Below are positions 44,346 to 55,433 of a stretch of 64,000 bases of DNA, one piece after another. Origin of the DNA: Alteromonas sp. C1M14 (GTDB lineage Bacteria; Pseudomonadota; Gammaproteobacteria; Enterobacterales; Alteromonadaceae); NCBI RefSeq assembly GCF_018860965.1, contig NZ_JAHKQF010000008.1, forward strand, positions 124,001-188,000. Direction: 5' to 3'. Position numbers and translations under genes: made by a program. Every line of letters starts with the position of its first letter. The stretch's first letter is position 1. The notes under the pieces were generated by a model. It was given only the letters and a program-made list of their open reading frames with translations. It was not told the DNA's origin and ran no database searches.

Positions 44346-44430
44346 GAACATGGAAAGTGTCCAATCTGCAAAGAGAAAAAAAACCTTAACTTATATAATG
44401 AGCTTATAATCGAAGGTTGAGTTTTTCATT

Positions 44431-45369
44431 ATGTCTGATCAGCAATATACAATTCGCTGTGTTTTTGCCATCGTTGTTGCCAGTATCTTGTGGGGAACCA
44501 CGGGGACGGCGGCAAGCTTTGCCTCGGGTGTAAGTCCACTGGCCATCGGCGCTATTGCCATGGGAGGCGGCGGTTTACTCATGTGTTTGCGGGTACTAAA
44601 AGGCCTGTTACAACACCGTGGCGCATTGTGGATGCAGGGCCGGGCCTTATTGCTGGGCGCCGCTTGCGTGGCCATATATCCGTTAGCGTTTTATTCTTCC
44701 ATGGCTATGGCGGGGGTGGCCATCGGAACCATTGTTTCTATCGCTAGTGCGCCGTGTTTTGCGATGATCCTCGATATGTGGCTCAACCGAAAGCCATTAA
44801 CCGCGAGGTGGGTGCTGAGCTTGGTGTGCGGGGTCGCCGGCATTGCCTGTTTAACCTTGACTAAATCCCCTGAACACAGCGAGACTGTGATGAAGACAAG
44901 AGAGTGGGGCATTGGTTTGGGGTTGCTGGCAGGGTTGACCTACGCTGGCTATTCGTGGATCACAAAACACCTGATTACCGGTGGTGTTGTCTCCGGTGTG
45001 GCAATGGCAGCCCAGTTTGGCCTGGCTGCTTGTGTGTTACTTCCTTCACTGCTTTTTACCGGCGCTAATGTTACTGACTCCATAACCAATATGAGTGTGT
45101 CGATTTATATGGCAGTAGTGCCCATGTTTTTAGGCTATCTGTTATTTGGCTATGGCTTACGTAAGATTGATGCTAGCACCGCAACGCTGATCACCTTGTT
45201 AGAACCCGTTGTGGCGACATTACTGGCGGTGTATTTGCTTACAGAGCGATTTACGCTAACAGGATGGATAGGCATAGGATTGATTGGCTTGTGCTTAAGT
45301 ATACAAATGGGCAAAAAGCCGGTTAAGAGGAAAACGGCCGCACCGGATAGTGCGGCAACTAAAACTTAA
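44431..45369 (+). CDS. EamA/DMT-family exporter
   Basis: The 312-aa inner-membrane protein has ten predicted helices in two EamA repeats: [20 protein letters not shown] opens the first, and [20 protein letters not shown] opens the second. [20 protein letters not shown] is the conserved C-terminal segment with Pro in LLEPV. DMT transporters export amino acids or metabolites; the substrate is unknown. The preceding AraC gene is a candidate regulator. Its TAA stop overlaps the stop of the converging chemotaxis receptor gene by 4 bp. Confidence 0.9.
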   Translation: MSDQQYTIRCVFAIVVASILWGTTGTAASFASGVSPLAIGAIAMGGGGLLMCLRVLKGLLQHRGALWMQGRALLLGAACVAIYPLAFYSSMAMAGVAIGTIVSIASAPCFAMILDMWLNRKPLTARWVLSLVCGVAGIACLTLTKSPEHSETVMKTREWGIGLGLLAGLTYAGYSWITKHLITGGVVSGVAMAAQFGLAACVLLPSLLFTGANVTDSITNMSVSIYMAVVPMFLGYLLFGYGLRKIDASTATLITLLEPVVATLLAVYLLTERFTLTGWIGIGLIGLCLSIQMGKKPVKRKTAAPDSAATKT

Positions 45370-47390
45370 ACTTTAAATTGTCGAATGGACTGTTGTAATT
45401 CCTCAGCCAAGCGAGCGACCTCGGTGCTGGATTCTGAGGTTTGCTGGGCGCCAGCGGTGGTTTCTTCGGCTATATCCACAATGGTCTCCAGCTTTTCGCT
45501 GATTTCCTGAGAGACAGTATTTTGCTCGCGGGCTGATTGCTCAATTTGAGTGCTCACATCATAGGCTTTACGTACCGCGACAGAAATTACATCGAGCGCT
45601 CGTGTGGCGTTATCGGTTTGCTCTACACATACCGTGGTTTGATCTTTACCTTGGTTCATCACCGATACCGCTTTTTCTGCGCCCGCTTGCAGCACTTCAA
45701 TCATCTCGTTGATTTCTTGGGTTGATTGCTGTGTACGGGATGCTAGGGTGCGTACTTCGTCTGCGACAACGGCGAAGCCGCGACCATGTTCACCGGCACG
45801 GGCCGCTTCGATGGCAGCGTTCAAGGCAAGCAGGTTAGTTTGGTCTGCGACGCCGCGTATCACATCGAGAATACCACCAATGCTGGCACTATCCTGATGC
45901 AACTTATTGATCACCTCTGCGGCTTGTTGTACGTCTTCGGCTAATACTTCAATGGTACGTTTGTTTTCGGTAGAGATAGCGCGGACCTTTTCTGCCTCTG
46001 CATCGGCGTTACGGATTTCGTTTAACGTATCTTCTGCACTTTGTGTCACCATTTGCGAGGTGCTATGCATCTCGGTGGTGGCGGTGGCGACCTGAGCAAT
46101 TTGCGATTTTTGGTTTTGAATAGAGTGGGTGGTCTGTGTGGTTACCGTGGATGTTTGCTCTGAGGCGGCCGCTAATTGCTCCGCCCGGGTATTGATGCCC
46201 GCGATCAGTGTTTTGAGGTTGGCGATAAGGGTATTACAGTTTGTCGCTAACTGCCCAAACTCATCTTCCGCTGAGTCATCAAGGCGCTGGGTAAGATCGC
46301 CAGAAGAGGCTACGGTAAGTAGCTTATTCACCCGATTTAAAGGACGGGTAATGGCGGTTACCGTCCAGTAACCAATACCTAAGGCGGCTGCCAATGACGC
46401 TAATGCAATGACAATAACAATCACGTTCCCAGAGGTAACTTTGTTCGTCACCTGTTCATCAATCATTTCCGCTTTCGCATTGGCTGCCTTAAGTAAGGTT
46501 TCTAAAGCCGCGATACCCTCTTGCCCATTGCTATCTGAACGATCCAATGCTTCTTGGGCGGCATTACGAAAGTCTAAGCGGGATTTTTGCAACGCCAGTA
46601 CGCCATCGCTGCCGCTGATAGCATCAATGGCGTCATCCACCAGTGTGGCAATTTCATCTAATGTGCCAGTGGTGTCATTTCCGCGGGCTGCTCCCTGCAT
46701 ACTGTTCATTAACTCTTTAACATTCCCGACAATGAGCTCTACCTCATTACCAATAACCTGAGCGCGAACCTGTGTCTGAGTTTTTGCGTATTCCGTTGAA
46801 ACGGTAATCAGTGACATCAATGCGGTTTCTAACTTGCCGCCAATTTCTGAGGCTTCCTGTAACGCACGGTTACCGACCACTTCATCAGATTCTGAAAAAT
46901 CTAACAGGTAGGTGGAAGCATCATCCGCATTATCTTCAAGATCACCCACTCGCAGAGAAATCGCGTTGCGCATTTCCATGGATTTGCGGTGATTGGCATA
47001 CATGGCTTCTACATTTTCTACATAGGCTTGATAGGCTGACTGGGTATCTTCAAGACTTTTTTGCATATCACCGTCACCGGCCAGTACGGTGTCGAGCTTT
47101 TTCAATTCTGAAGCAAAGGTTGCCTTACTTGTGGTGAAAACTTTATATTTTTCTTCAAGGCTGGCGAGGTCTTCTTCAATGTAAGCTTCAAATGTTACGC
47201 GCCCCATATTGAGGAAGCTGGCTTTTAGCGCGTTACTGCTTGATAACGTAGGTACTGCTACCTGATTGACTTCATCCACTGCTGAGCCGACGGAGTTTAA
47301 GTTTATCAGCGACGAGACACTTATGACTATCAGCAACAAACTGATGGTGATAAATCCGCCGATAATGCGCATTGCGACCGTGATTTTCAT
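45366..47390 (-). CDS. Methyl-accepting chemotaxis protein
   Basis: The 674-aa receptor has TM1 (about 6-30), a large helical periplasmic sensor (about 31-320, rich in Ala/Glu/Asp, possibly a double four-helix-bundle/HBM type), TM2 (about 322-345), a HAMP domain and a cytoplasmic signalling domain. The hairpin tip is [20 protein letters not shown] with [15 protein letters not shown]. No NWETF pentapeptide for CheR is seen at the C-terminus (RQFKV). ATG 47390 has AGGAG five bases before it; the frame opens six codons earlier. The ligand is unknown. Its stop overlaps that of the EamA gene tail to tail. Confidence 0.93.
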   Translation of the reverse strand: MKITVAMRIIGGFITISLLLIVISVSSLINLNSVGSAVDEVNQVAVPTLSSSNALKASFLNMGRVTFEAYIEEDLASLEEKYKVFTTSKATFASELKKLDTVLAGDGDMQKSLEDTQSAYQAYVENVEAMYANHRKSMEMRNAISLRVGDLEDNADDASTYLLDFSESDEVVGNRALQEASEIGGKLETALMSLITVSTEYAKTQTQVRAQVIGNEVELIVGNVKELMNSMQGAARGNDTTGTLDEIATLVDDAIDAISGSDGVLALQKSRLDFRNAAQEALDRSDSNGQEGIAALETLLKAANAKAEMIDEQVTNKVTSGNVIVIVIALASLAAALGIGYWTVTAITRPLNRVNKLLTVASSGDLTQRLDDSAEDEFGQLATNCNTLIANLKTLIAGINTRAEQLAAASEQTSTVTTQTTHSIQNQKSQIAQVATATTEMHSTSQMVTQSAEDTLNEIRNADAEAEKVRAISTENKRTIEVLAEDVQQAAEVINKLHQDSASIGGILDVIRGVADQTNLLALNAAIEAARAGEHGRGFAVVADEVRTLASRTQQSTQEINEMIEVLQAGAEKAVSVMNQGKDQTTVCVEQTDNATRALDVISVAVRKAYDVSTQIEQSAREQNTVSQEISEKLETIVDIAEETTAGAQQTSESSTEVARLAEELQQSIRQFKV

Positions 47391-47642
47391 CCGAACTCCT
47401 AAAAACACAGTTTAATTTTTGTGTATTGTAATATTGTGCTTGTGTGGCTGCATTGCCACGCGTTGGTTGTTGCCTCTGATCGGCCAACAATGTTGTATCG
47501 CTGCTGGCTCTAGTACTTATCGACGTGAAAATATTATTCTTTAGTCGGATAGATGCAGACTCACGATGATTGTAACCAGATTATCATCGGGATCGCCACC
47601 GCTAATGAGAGTGGCAGAGTATTCACCCATCCAAATGGGTAT
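47391..47642. other. Gap between the chemotaxis receptor gene and apaH
   Basis: A 252-bp non-coding stretch. It holds the promoter region of the receptor gene, and at 47625-47640 a small hairpin (ACCCAT, loop CCAA, ATGGGT) just after the apaH stop, which could be a weak operon terminator because the U run is missing. Confidence 0.4.
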
Positions 47643-48458
47643 TCAAGCCGATACGCAAAGGTAAGAATTCGATTCTACATGCAAGGCGGTGAGGGTGTTG
47701 CCCCACACATAACCGGTATCTAAGCCAATGAATTGGGAAGAGCCAGTTTCGCCTTCAAGGGCGGCCCAGTGTCCGAACACAATACGTTGTTGCGGATCCA
47801 AAAAAGGATTAGAAACGGTAAACCAAGGGTGTAATTCCTTCGACGCTTCGCTTGGGTGGGATTTACTGGCAAATTCTAATTGCTGGTTGTTTCGTAAAAA
47901 ACGCATGCGGGTGCATGCATTAATTATAAAACGCTCTCTAGGGATGTCGCTGAGGTCGTCATGCCAATTATCTGGGCCATCGCCATACATATTTTTAAGT
48001 AGCGTAACCCAATCTGGTCCTTTCAGTTTGTCACTAATTTCGGTACTCAATGCTAATAACTTGTCCGTAGACCAGCTTGGATAGAGCCCTGCATGTATTA
48101 GTGTGTGGTGCTTGGTTGCTTGCAGCGCTAAGGGAAATTGACGAAACCAGTGGATGATCTCGGGCAGATGGCGATGGTTAAGCAAAGGGGTAAGGCGATC
48201 ATTCTTTTTTGCCTTTTTTAGCCCTTGAGTTACCGCTAAAAAGTGAAGGTCGTGATTACCTAAAACCGTACTAAACCTATCGCCAAGTTTCATCAGAAAT
48301 TGAACGGTGGCTAAGGAGTCTTCACCACGGGCAATGAGATCGCCAACAGCAAAAAGTGTATCGCGCTTGTCATCAAAATGTGCTTTTTCAAGCAATTTCA
48401 TGAGACCACCGTAGCAGCCCTGTATATCGCCCACGATCAGCGTTTGAGAACGGCTCAT
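47643..48458 (-). CDS. apaH: Symmetrical bis(5'-nucleosyl)-tetraphosphatase ApaH
   Basis: The 271-aa metallophosphatase hydrolyses Ap4A to two ADP and also removes Np4 caps from RNA. Metal-site motifs are LIVGDIQGCYGGLM (DxH variant with Asp and Gln typical of ApaH), FAVGDLIARGEDS and STVLGNHDLHFLAV; LIHAGLYPSWS supplies a further His. Length is near E. coli's 280. It is the last gene of lptD-surA-pdxA-rsmA-apaG-apaH. Confidence 0.96.
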   Translation of the reverse strand: MSRSQTLIVGDIQGCYGGLMKLLEKAHFDDKRDTLFAVGDLIARGEDSLATVQFLMKLGDRFSTVLGNHDLHFLAVTQGLKKAKKNDRLTPLLNHRHLPEIIHWFRQFPLALQATKHHTLIHAGLYPSWSTDKLLALSTEISDKLKGPDWVTLLKNMYGDGPDNWHDDLSDIPRERFIINACTRMRFLRNNQQLEFASKSHPSEASKELHPWFTVSNPFLDPQQRIVFGHWAALEGETGSSQFIGLDTGYVWGNTLTALHVESNSYLCVSA

Positions 48459-48503
48459 TACTTGCCCTGTTTGCTTGTTTTTAAGAAATTATAACGAATA
48501 TAA

Positions 48504-48881
48504 CTAGTTGAGTGCGTTTGGCACACTCAGACTGAAAATATCGATGGGTACACGAAATCGTTCACCGTCTTCGTTTTTCATCTCGTAATAGCCTTGCATA
48601 CTTCCTACCGGTGTGTCCAGTAATGCTCCGCTGGTATATTGATACTCGCTGGCAGGTTCAATAAGAGGTTGCTTACCCACCACGCCTTCACCTTTCACTT
48701 CCGTGTTCTTACCGTTTCCGTCAGTAATCAACCAGTATCGGTTGATTAGTTGAACCCGGGAGGTGCTGTAGTTTTTAATGGTGATATGGTAAGCAAAGGC
48801 GTACTTGTCTGAACCACTGGCCGGATGGTCCGGCAGATGTTTTGTGGAAACAGAAACCATAATATTTGACGATGAATGCAT
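48504..48881 (-). CDS. apaG: ApaG (Co2+/Mg2+ efflux-associated protein)
   Basis: The 125-aa protein is one DUF525/ApaG domain with a fibronectin-III-like beta-sandwich. YHITIKNYSTSRVQLINRYW, GEGVVGKQPLI and SGALLDTPVGSMQGYYEM are family motifs. Its precise function is uncertain. Its ATG overlaps the rsmA stop codon by one base (TAATG), so translation is coupled; apaH follows 45 bp later. Confidence 0.96.
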   Translation of the reverse strand: MHSSSNIMVSVSTKHLPDHPASGSDKYAFAYHITIKNYSTSRVQLINRYWLITDGNGKNTEVKGEGVVGKQPLIEPASEYQYTSGALLDTPVGSMQGYYEMKNEDGERFRVPIDIFSLSVPNALN

Positions 48882-49702
48882 TACGCTTCCTCATCACGTT
48901 CTGCAACAAAGTTAGCCACAGCGGCAAAATCTGCCAATGAAAGGGTTTCTGCCCTCGCCGTAGGCGATAGGCTTAATTGCACAAGTTCCTCTTCATTTAC
49001 CCAGTCTTTTAAGCTGTTACGAATGGTTTTACGGCGTTGATTAAACGCCGAGGCACAGACCTTTTCTAGCAAGTTCACACGGGTAACTGCCACCGGCGGA
49101 ACAGCATGAGGAATTAAGCGCACTACGGCGGAGTCTACCTTTGGTGGTGGCTTGAAAGCCTCTGGTGGAACATGTAAAACCGGAATAACCGTACAATAAT
49201 ACTGGGCCATCACTGAAAGGCGTCCATAGCTTTTCGAGCCAGGCGCAGCGGCCAACCGATTCACCACTTCCTTTTGCAGCATAAAGTGCATGTCATGGAC
49301 GTAAGACGCGAAGGAAAACAAATGAAACATTAATGGTGTAGAAATATTGTAGGGAAGATTACCAAAAACCCGAAGTTTACCGTCTGGGTTGGGCATATTC
49401 GCTAATAATTCAGTGAAATCTAATTTTAGCGCATCTTGTTCCACAATGGTCAGCTTGGCACCATTAAATGGGTGGTGGCGTAATCGATCAGCAAGATCTC
49501 GGTCAAGTTCCACCACCGTGAGCTTGGAAACCTCTTCACAAACCGGATCGGTGAGAGCGCCTAAACCCGGTCCAATTTCGACTAAGTTCTGGCCCTCTTG
49601 TGGATTGATAGCATTGACGATATTACCAATGACGTAGTCGTCGTGCAGAAAATTCTGTCCAAAACGTTTACGTGCCGTGTGGCCTAGGTGTGTTTTACTC
49701 AT
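48881..49702 (-). CDS. rsmA: 16S rRNA dimethyladenosine transferase RsmA (KsgA)
   Basis: The 273-aa enzyme dimethylates A1518 and A1519 in helix 45 of 16S rRNA with [22 protein letters not shown] is the N-terminal motif, [16 protein letters not shown] is the SAM-binding motif I, and [12 protein letters not shown] is the catalytic NLPY motif. The C-terminal helical domain has [15 protein letters not shown]. It overlaps pdxA by 4 bp (ATGA) and apaG by 1 bp. Confidence 0.97.
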   Translation of the reverse strand: MSKTHLGHTARKRFGQNFLHDDYVIGNIVNAINPQEGQNLVEIGPGLGALTDPVCEEVSKLTVVELDRDLADRLRHHPFNGAKLTIVEQDALKLDFTELLANMPNPDGKLRVFGNLPYNISTPLMFHLFSFASYVHDMHFMLQKEVVNRLAAAPGSKSYGRLSVMAQYYCTVIPVLHVPPEAFKPPPKVDSAVVRLIPHAVPPVAVTRVNLLEKVCASAFNQRRKTIRNSLKDWVNEEELVQLSLSPTARAETLSLADFAAVANFVAERDEEA

Positions 49703-50682
49703 TGTTGTCTATTCGCTAGCTCGATGGCTTTTTGTAGTGCAATTCTGAAACTGCCGGCATCTGCCTGACCTTTCCCCGCAAGATCGCAGGCGGTGCCGTG
49801 ATCCACCGAGGTTCTGATAAACGGCAGACCAAGGGTGATATTCACTGCTGCACCAAAGCCTTTATACTTAAGCACGGGTAATCCTTGATCATGATACATC
49901 GCCAGCACCACATCGGCATCATCCAGATATTTAGGCTGGAAGATGGTATCTGCGGGTAAGGGGCCGGTAATCTTCAGACCTTCTTCTCGTAACGATTCTA
50001 AAGCGGGAATAATGGTCATCAGCTCTTCAGTGCCAAGGTGACCGCCTTCACCGGCATGAGGGTTTAGTCCACACACATAAATATGAGGTGAAGCAATACC
50101 GAATTTTAGTTTTAGGTCGGTATTTATAATGTGTATGACTTTGTATAAACGTTCTCGGGTGATGGCTTTAGCCACATACTCTAAGGGAATATGTGTGGTG
50201 GCTAAGGCCACGTTTAACCCTTCTGTGGACAACAGCATCACCACATCCATGGTATTGGACTGATGGGCGAAATACTCGGTATGTCCACTAAAGGAAACGC
50301 CAGCCTTATTAATAATGCTTTTATTTACCGGGCCGGTGACCACTGCATCAAAGCCTTCTTCCATATTGGCGTGGCAGGCTTGTCGTAACGTTTCCACCAC
50401 ATAATGGCCGTTGTCGCTGTTGAGTTCGCCGGGCACCACGCCAGTAGTGGTATCGATTTGCTGTAGGAACAAGGCGCCAGGAGGTTGAATCTCTTCAATT
50501 TCATCCTTAAAGGGGATCAATGTGAGGGGGTAACCTAACATTTCAGCCCGCGCCTTTAGCATATCGCCATCGCAAAATACCACCAGTTGTGCATCCCAGG
50601 CTTCCTGAGCTAATGCAATAATAAGATCCGGTCCGATTCCGGCCGGTTCCCCGGGTGTTACGGCAATGCGTATTGGCTTCAT
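49699..50682 (-). CDS. pdxA: 4-hydroxythreonine-4-phosphate dehydrogenase PdxA
   Basis: The 327-aa enzyme oxidises 4-phospho-hydroxy-L-threonine in pyridoxal 5'-phosphate synthesis; its product is condensed by PdxJ, also in this window. [18 protein letters not shown] is the N-terminal signature, metal-binding His residues lie in [23 protein letters not shown] and [12 protein letters not shown]. Length matches E. coli (329). It lies 20 bp after surA and overlaps rsmA by 4 bp. Confidence 0.96.
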   Translation of the reverse strand: MKPIRIAVTPGEPAGIGPDLIIALAQEAWDAQLVVFCDGDMLKARAEMLGYPLTLIPFKDEIEEIQPPGALFLQQIDTTTGVVPGELNSDNGHYVVETLRQACHANMEEGFDAVVTGPVNKSIINKAGVSFSGHTEYFAHQSNTMDVVMLLSTEGLNVALATTHIPLEYVAKAITRERLYKVIHIINTDLKLKFGIASPHIYVCGLNPHAGEGGHLGTEELMTIIPALESLREEGLKITGPLPADTIFQPKYLDDADVVLAMYHDQGLPVLKYKGFGAAVNITLGLPFIRTSVDHGTACDLAGKGQADAGSFRIALQKAIELANRQQ

Positions 50683-50702
50683 ATAATTAACGTTTGTCCG
50701 TT

Positions 50703-51983
50703 TTACTCTAATACTTCAATGTAGGCTGAATCACGCATTTCACGCAACCAGGTTTCTGACTCTTCTTTGAATTTTCGGCTGTACAGTAACTGCCGTGCTT
50801 TATCTTCTTTGCGCTTTTCGGTGGCGTCATCGAAACGTCGGTCGATCAGTTGCATTAAGTGCCAGCCATGAACGGTACGTACAGGTTGGCTGTATTCGCC
50901 AGGCTTGAGTTTGGCCAATGTATCTCTGAATTCAGGTACATAAATGGTAGGGTCAGCCCAACCTAATTCGCCGCCTTTAAGCGCTGAACCGGGATCTTCA
51001 GAGTACTCTTTAGCCAGTTCTGCAAAATCTGCTTCGCCGTCGATCAATTGTTGGCGGAATTCAAGAAGCATTTCTTTGGCTTTCTCATCACTTAAAATAA
51101 TAGAAGGCTTAATAAGAATATGGCGAGAGTTTACTTCTTCAATCGTCACCTTTTCTATGCCGCGGGTGTCTTTCACCTTAAGAATGTGAAAGCCTGCACC
51201 ACTGCGGATAGGTCCAATAAGATCGTCTTTTTCTTTTCCTTGCACCGCTTCTGCGAACAAAGTAGGCATGGAGTTAATGTTTAACCAACCCATGTCTCCG
51301 CCTTCAAGGGCATTGGAGCCTGACGATGATGTAATGGCAATTTTAGCGAAATCAGAACCATTTTGAAGTAATTCCATTACCTTATCGGCTCTTGAGCGAG
51401 CGCTAGCCAAATCTTCTGCAGACGGGTCTGAGGGCAACCCGATAAGAATATGCCCAAGGTGATATTCGGCCTGTTCAGCGCCTTGTTGATCCATCAGGTT
51501 CACCAGGGTTTCAACTTCTTGAGGTGTGATATAAACCCGACGGCGTACATTGGCACGGCGGACTTCACCAATAATTAATTCTTCGCGCACATCTTCACGG
51601 TAATCGTCGTAAGACATGCCTTCTTTTTGCAATTCAGAACGTAAATCGGAAACCGTAGCGCCTTGCTGTTGAGCAATGTTGCTGATGGTTTCTTCTAATT
51701 GGGGATCACTAACCTGTATACCCATTCTTTCAGCCATTTGCATTTGCAGGCTCTTAATGATGAGCCTTTCGATGGCTTGGGTCCGCAGCACGCGGTCAGA
51801 GGGCAATGCTTGGTCTTGGGCCTGAGCATTTTTCTTTACTTCTTCAATGAGGCTTTCGATTTCACCTTCAAGAATAACGCCCTGATCGACAATTACGGCG
51901 ACCTTGTCTAACGAGACAGGCTGAGCCATGCTCATAAATGAGAACAGAGCACTGATACAAATCGCGCGGATAATGAACTTCAT
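50703..51983 (-). CDS. surA: Periplasmic chaperone and peptidyl-prolyl isomerase SurA
   Basis: The 426-aa protein helps outer-membrane proteins fold, including LptD encoded just upstream. It has a signal peptide ending SMA before QPVSLDKV, an N-terminal SurA chaperone domain, two parvulin repeats (about 170-275 and 282-385; the second contains [20 protein letters not shown]) and a C-terminal helix. I use ATG 51983, preceded by AAGAG; a GTG two codons upstream is also possible. Length is near E. coli's 428. Confidence 0.96.
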   Translation of the reverse strand: MKFIIRAICISALFSFMSMAQPVSLDKVAVIVDQGVILEGEIESLIEEVKKNAQAQDQALPSDRVLRTQAIERLIIKSLQMQMAERMGIQVSDPQLEETISNIAQQQGATVSDLRSELQKEGMSYDDYREDVREELIIGEVRRANVRRRVYITPQEVETLVNLMDQQGAEQAEYHLGHILIGLPSDPSAEDLASARSRADKVMELLQNGSDFAKIAITSSSGSNALEGGDMGWLNINSMPTLFAEAVQGKEKDDLIGPIRSGAGFHILKVKDTRGIEKVTIEEVNSRHILIKPSIILSDEKAKEMLLEFRQQLIDGEADFAELAKEYSEDPGSALKGGELGWADPTIYVPEFRDTLAKLKPGEYSQPVRTVHGWHLMQLIDRRFDDATEKRKEDKARQLLYSRKFKEESETWLREMRDSAYIEVLE

Positions 51984-52043
51984 AATCACTCTTTTTATAG
52001 GTTTACTTTATGCAGACCATTGTTTCACAGAACAACGGGCGCG

Positions 52044-54284
52044 TTAATTTATACTATATGGCTGTCGGTAGCCAAATAATCCGTTAGACAACATATTACT
52101 GGTGGTTGAACTAGAACCCATTCCTTTGAATATAAACTGCATGGAAATGCTTGAGTCAAATTCGTCAATGGATTGTTCGCCATCAGATGAGTAACGATTA
52201 CTCAATTGCCGCTGGGCGATAATTTGTATGGCCCAACAGCATGATTCATATTGCACACCGATATAGTTTTCTATACTTCGGTCCCTTTCAAGATCGCGAT
52301 AGGTTCGTCCCACCACTTGCCATCGATCAGAAATAGGCCAACTGGCAGACAGTCCTATTTGGTCAATGGTTTCGTCTGAGAGTTCCCTCACATAGCGATG
52401 GGTCAGTTGCAGTAATTTATTGCTGCTACGACGATACTCAAGGGTTGTACTGCTGCGTTCTACTTTATCCGTTTCGGTAGCAATCTGTAAATCGGAGTGG
52501 AACACCCAGTCTTTATGCATTCGCCAGTCTACCTCGCCTGCTAATAGTGAACGGTCAGTTTCTTTTGCCGCAGCAATCACTCGATTTTCATCGAGATAGA
52601 ATATCTGACCTACGCTGACCACAAATTGTTCCCGGTTAGCACTATCAAGAAAGCGACTGGTTAGCGCTAAGGTAATCTGGTTGTTATCGGTAATACGATC
52701 AAAGCCGGTAAAATCTTGGGCACGGAATAAGCCTTCGACGTCGGTTAACCACAAGGTGGTATCATAAAAACCAATGTTGCTCTGATCTTCATAGGTGGTG
52801 TAAAGATATTGGAAGCGAGGTTCAAGGGTCATGGATAAATCGTCACTAAACCAGCTGTCATCTCGTTCGAAGTATAAGGCGCCGTATAACTTGGCTTGCC
52901 CTAACGTACGGTTCACGGTCTCATCGAGTTCCGTGCCTTCAATATTGCTTTGACGGTAATAGGTATTTAATGCGCTAAATTCTGCGGAAAACTCACCCCA
53001 TTGCCGCTGATATGGAATGGCAAGGGTAGGGGCAGCATGAAAACGCATGGCTGTTGGGGCATCCGCAGAGTCACTATCAAACCAGGCCAGCTCTGAATCT
53101 AAGCGAAATTCAAAATATTCACTTAGCGGCAGCGTGTAATTCATTTTTGCTTCTGGTAGTGCACGGTAGGTGTCTGGGTAGTCACCGATAATTTCAAAAT
53201 CTTTTGCGTGTAACGTAAATAATAAATTGTCTGACGCATAGTTGATACTGCCTGTACGGGACAGGTGAGTGTCGGCACGGGAATAAAAATCTGAACTGAG
53301 ATCAACAATGTAGTTGTCGTCGCTAATACCATTTAAATTAACAGACGTGCTCCAGTCATCGTTTATTTGTCCTTGGTGATACAAGCGATAGAAATAACGG
53401 TCTGGACTACCTGTCATATCCGTATCATTCGGCAAATATTCCACATTGACTTGGCTGTTACTGCTTTCAGTCATATGCCTGAACTCAGTTTTTAACTGTA
53501 TTCCTCGGTTGGTCATTAGCCGAGGCGAAATGGTCATATCGTAATTAGGGGCGATATTCCAATAAAAGGGCTGTTCGTAGTCGATGCCGGTGGTCGACGA
53601 GTTCGACAATGTGGGGAACAAAAAGCCGGTTTGTCGTTCGGTGGTCAGCGGAAAAGCAAAATAAGGCAGATAAAAAATGGGAACATCACCGAGATAAAAA
53701 CGGGTATGTTTGGCTTCTCCCCATGCTTTGCCTCGTCGAATGCTGATTTCCGACGCTTTGATTACCCACTCTTCCTCACCTTCTGGACAGGTAGTAAAGC
53801 GCGCATCACGTAAAATCAGACCATCTTGGGTATTTACTGCAATACTGCTGGCATCCCCCCTTCCTGCTGAATTATTGAGGTGATACACCGTCGAAGACAT
53901 GGTTAAGCTTTCATCCACTGAATCTATATCTACCGTATCTGATGAAACCTGCAATTGTTTGTCGGCATAGTTAACATCGCCTTTGGCAAACAATTGCTTT
54001 CCGTTTTCATTAACTTGGGCTTGATCGGCAGAGATGGTGGCCGAATCAGAAACAATATCGACATTGCCGGTAAATAAGGCAATCTTGCGTTCAATAATTT
54101 CAGCCCGGTTTGCTTCGACTTTAATTTGCCCAGCAGGCATAAGCTGCTTTGAGTTAAATGTCACAGAGGTGACAGGACAAAGGCCCATAACGTCGTCTGG
54201 ACTATTTTCAGATGGTACTTGCTGAGCCAATGCAAAATGACTGCTCAGCGAGATTACCAAAAAGGAGGCACAGGTTTTTTTCAT
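52044..54284 (-). CDS. lptD: LPS-assembly protein LptD
   Basis: The 746-aa outer-membrane beta-barrel inserts lipopolysaccharide into the outer leaflet with LptE. A signal peptide (ending FALA) is followed by a periplasmic OstA domain with repeated beta strands and a large barrel. The four cysteines that form the interlocked disulfides are all present: Cys36 (MGLCPV), one in the FTTCPEGEEEW segment and the adjacent pair near the C-terminus (ESCCWAIQI). It is the first gene of the surA-pdxA-rsmA-apaG-apaH operon, with 60 bp before surA. Confidence 0.96.
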   Translation of the reverse strand: MKKTCASFLVISLSSHFALAQQVPSENSPDDVMGLCPVTSVTFNSKQLMPAGQIKVEANRAEIIERKIALFTGNVDIVSDSATISADQAQVNENGKQLFAKGDVNYADKQLQVSSDTVDIDSVDESLTMSSTVYHLNNSAGRGDASSIAVNTQDGLILRDARFTTCPEGEEEWVIKASEISIRRGKAWGEAKHTRFYLGDVPIFYLPYFAFPLTTERQTGFLFPTLSNSSTTGIDYEQPFYWNIAPNYDMTISPRLMTNRGIQLKTEFRHMTESSNSQVNVEYLPNDTDMTGSPDRYFYRLYHQGQINDDWSTSVNLNGISDDNYIVDLSSDFYSRADTHLSRTGSINYASDNLLFTLHAKDFEIIGDYPDTYRALPEAKMNYTLPLSEYFEFRLDSELAWFDSDSADAPTAMRFHAAPTLAIPYQRQWGEFSAEFSALNTYYRQSNIEGTELDETVNRTLGQAKLYGALYFERDDSWFSDDLSMTLEPRFQYLYTTYEDQSNIGFYDTTLWLTDVEGLFRAQDFTGFDRITDNNQITLALTSRFLDSANREQFVVSVGQIFYLDENRVIAAAKETDRSLLAGEVDWRMHKDWVFHSDLQIATETDKVERSSTTLEYRRSSNKLLQLTHRYVRELSDETIDQIGLSASWPISDRWQVVGRTYRDLERDRSIENYIGVQYESCCWAIQIIAQRQLSNRYSSDGEQSIDEFDSSISMQFIFKGMGSSSTTSNMLSNGLFGYRQPYSIN

Positions 54285-54593
54285 GTGTCAGTGGAAGGCC
54301 TGTTTAATTATCACACTCTAGGTACATGACAGTACGCTCAGAACAGGTGTTTCTGTGTGTGAATCGTGTCCGGATCAAGGCATAATCCCCTTGGTACGGG
54401 TACTTGCCATAAAAGTGTCAATTCTAAGCACTTCTGCGCCAAGAACCAACCTTAAGACCAAAAAAATTATTAAGTTTTACACAGTTTCTGGTTTACGGTA
54501 GGTTTTTCCCTTTAATCTTCCCTCAACAATGCCATATATAGGGGAGTGAAAAGGCGCATGGCCCTCAGCGGGAATTAACAGGAGAATAGCAGT
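54285..54593. other. Divergent lptD / djlA promoter region
   Basis: A 309-bp non-coding gap. A TTGACA hexamer reads toward lptD (plus-strand 54416-54421), but the sequence 17 bp downstream is not a good -10. Just before djlA the sequence has AGGAG as ribosome-binding site. I see no other feature. Confidence 0.4.
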
Positions 54594-55430
54594 ATGTCTT
54601 ATTGGGGAAAGATCCTCGGTTTTATCTTTGGATTTATGTTTCTAAAAATTCCCGGCGCCATATTGGGGCTAATTGTAGGGCACTTTTTTGATAAGGCCTA
54701 CAGACAGGACTTTAGTCAACTAGGTGGTTTCGGACGCTTTTTTACCGATCAGTCCGGGGTAAAACAGCAAGCGGTATTCTTCCATGCTCTGTTTTCTTGT
54801 CTTGGGCATCTGGCGAAAGCCGATGGTCAAGTTACAGAACGGGAAATTAAAATTGCTACCTTGTTAATGGATGATATGCAGCTGTCTGGCGACGCTAGGC
54901 AGGAAGCGCAACAAGCATTCAGAGAAGGTAAGTCAGCTGATTTTCCGTTGTTACCCACCCTTAAAGGGTTTATGGAATCTTGTCACGGCCGACGTGATAT
55001 TTTGCAGATGTTTCTGGAGATTTTGATTCAAGCGGCATTTGCCGATGGCAATCTATCTGCACCAGAGTACAAGGTACTAGAAAAAGTGGCCATGACGCTG
55101 GGCTTTAAGCGTCGAGATCTTGATCTACTCATTGCGGCTTATGATGCTCAAATGCGTTTTCGGCAACGGGGAGGCCAACAAGGCCAGCAGCAGCGCACGT
55201 CATCCTATTCGGATACGCAAACGTTGGAAGATGCGTACCAGATACTCGGCGTGTCTGCCAGTGATGACGACAAAGCCATCAAGCGGGCCTACCGTAAGCA
55301 AATGTCAGAGCATCACCCAGATAAACTGGCATCAAAGGGGTTGCCTCAACAAGCATTAGATATTGCCAAAGAAAAGGCTCAGGACATTCAGGCTGCCTAC
55401 GAACTTATCAGAGAAAAGCGCGGTATATGA
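54594..55430 (+). CDS. djlA: Co-chaperone DjlA
   Basis: The 278-aa protein is a membrane-anchored type III J-domain protein that stimulates DnaK. An N-terminal helix (residues 6-30, GFIFGFMFLKIPGAILGLIV) anchors it, a TerB-like helical domain follows (about 50-190; HLAKADGQVTEREIKIATLL and AAFADGNLSAPEYKVLE) and the J domain is C-terminal (about 210-278) with HPD in MSEHHPDKLASKGLPQQ. AGGAG precedes the start. It is divergent from lptD, and xerD follows 3 bp later. Confidence 0.95.
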   Translation: MSYWGKILGFIFGFMFLKIPGAILGLIVGHFFDKAYRQDFSQLGGFGRFFTDQSGVKQQAVFFHALFSCLGHLAKADGQVTEREIKIATLLMDDMQLSGDARQEAQQAFREGKSADFPLLPTLKGFMESCHGRRDILQMFLEILIQAAFADGNLSAPEYKVLEKVAMTLGFKRRDLDLLIAAYDAQMRFRQRGGQQGQQQRTSSYSDTQTLEDAYQILGVSASDDDKAIKRAYRKQMSEHHPDKLASKGLPQQALDIAKEKAQDIQAAYELIREKRGI

Positions 55431-55433
55431 TTT

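Noticed and set aside
54416..54421. TTGACA as lptD -35 box
   Set aside because: No acceptable -10 lies 16-18 bp downstream on the minus strand, so a promoter call is not supported.
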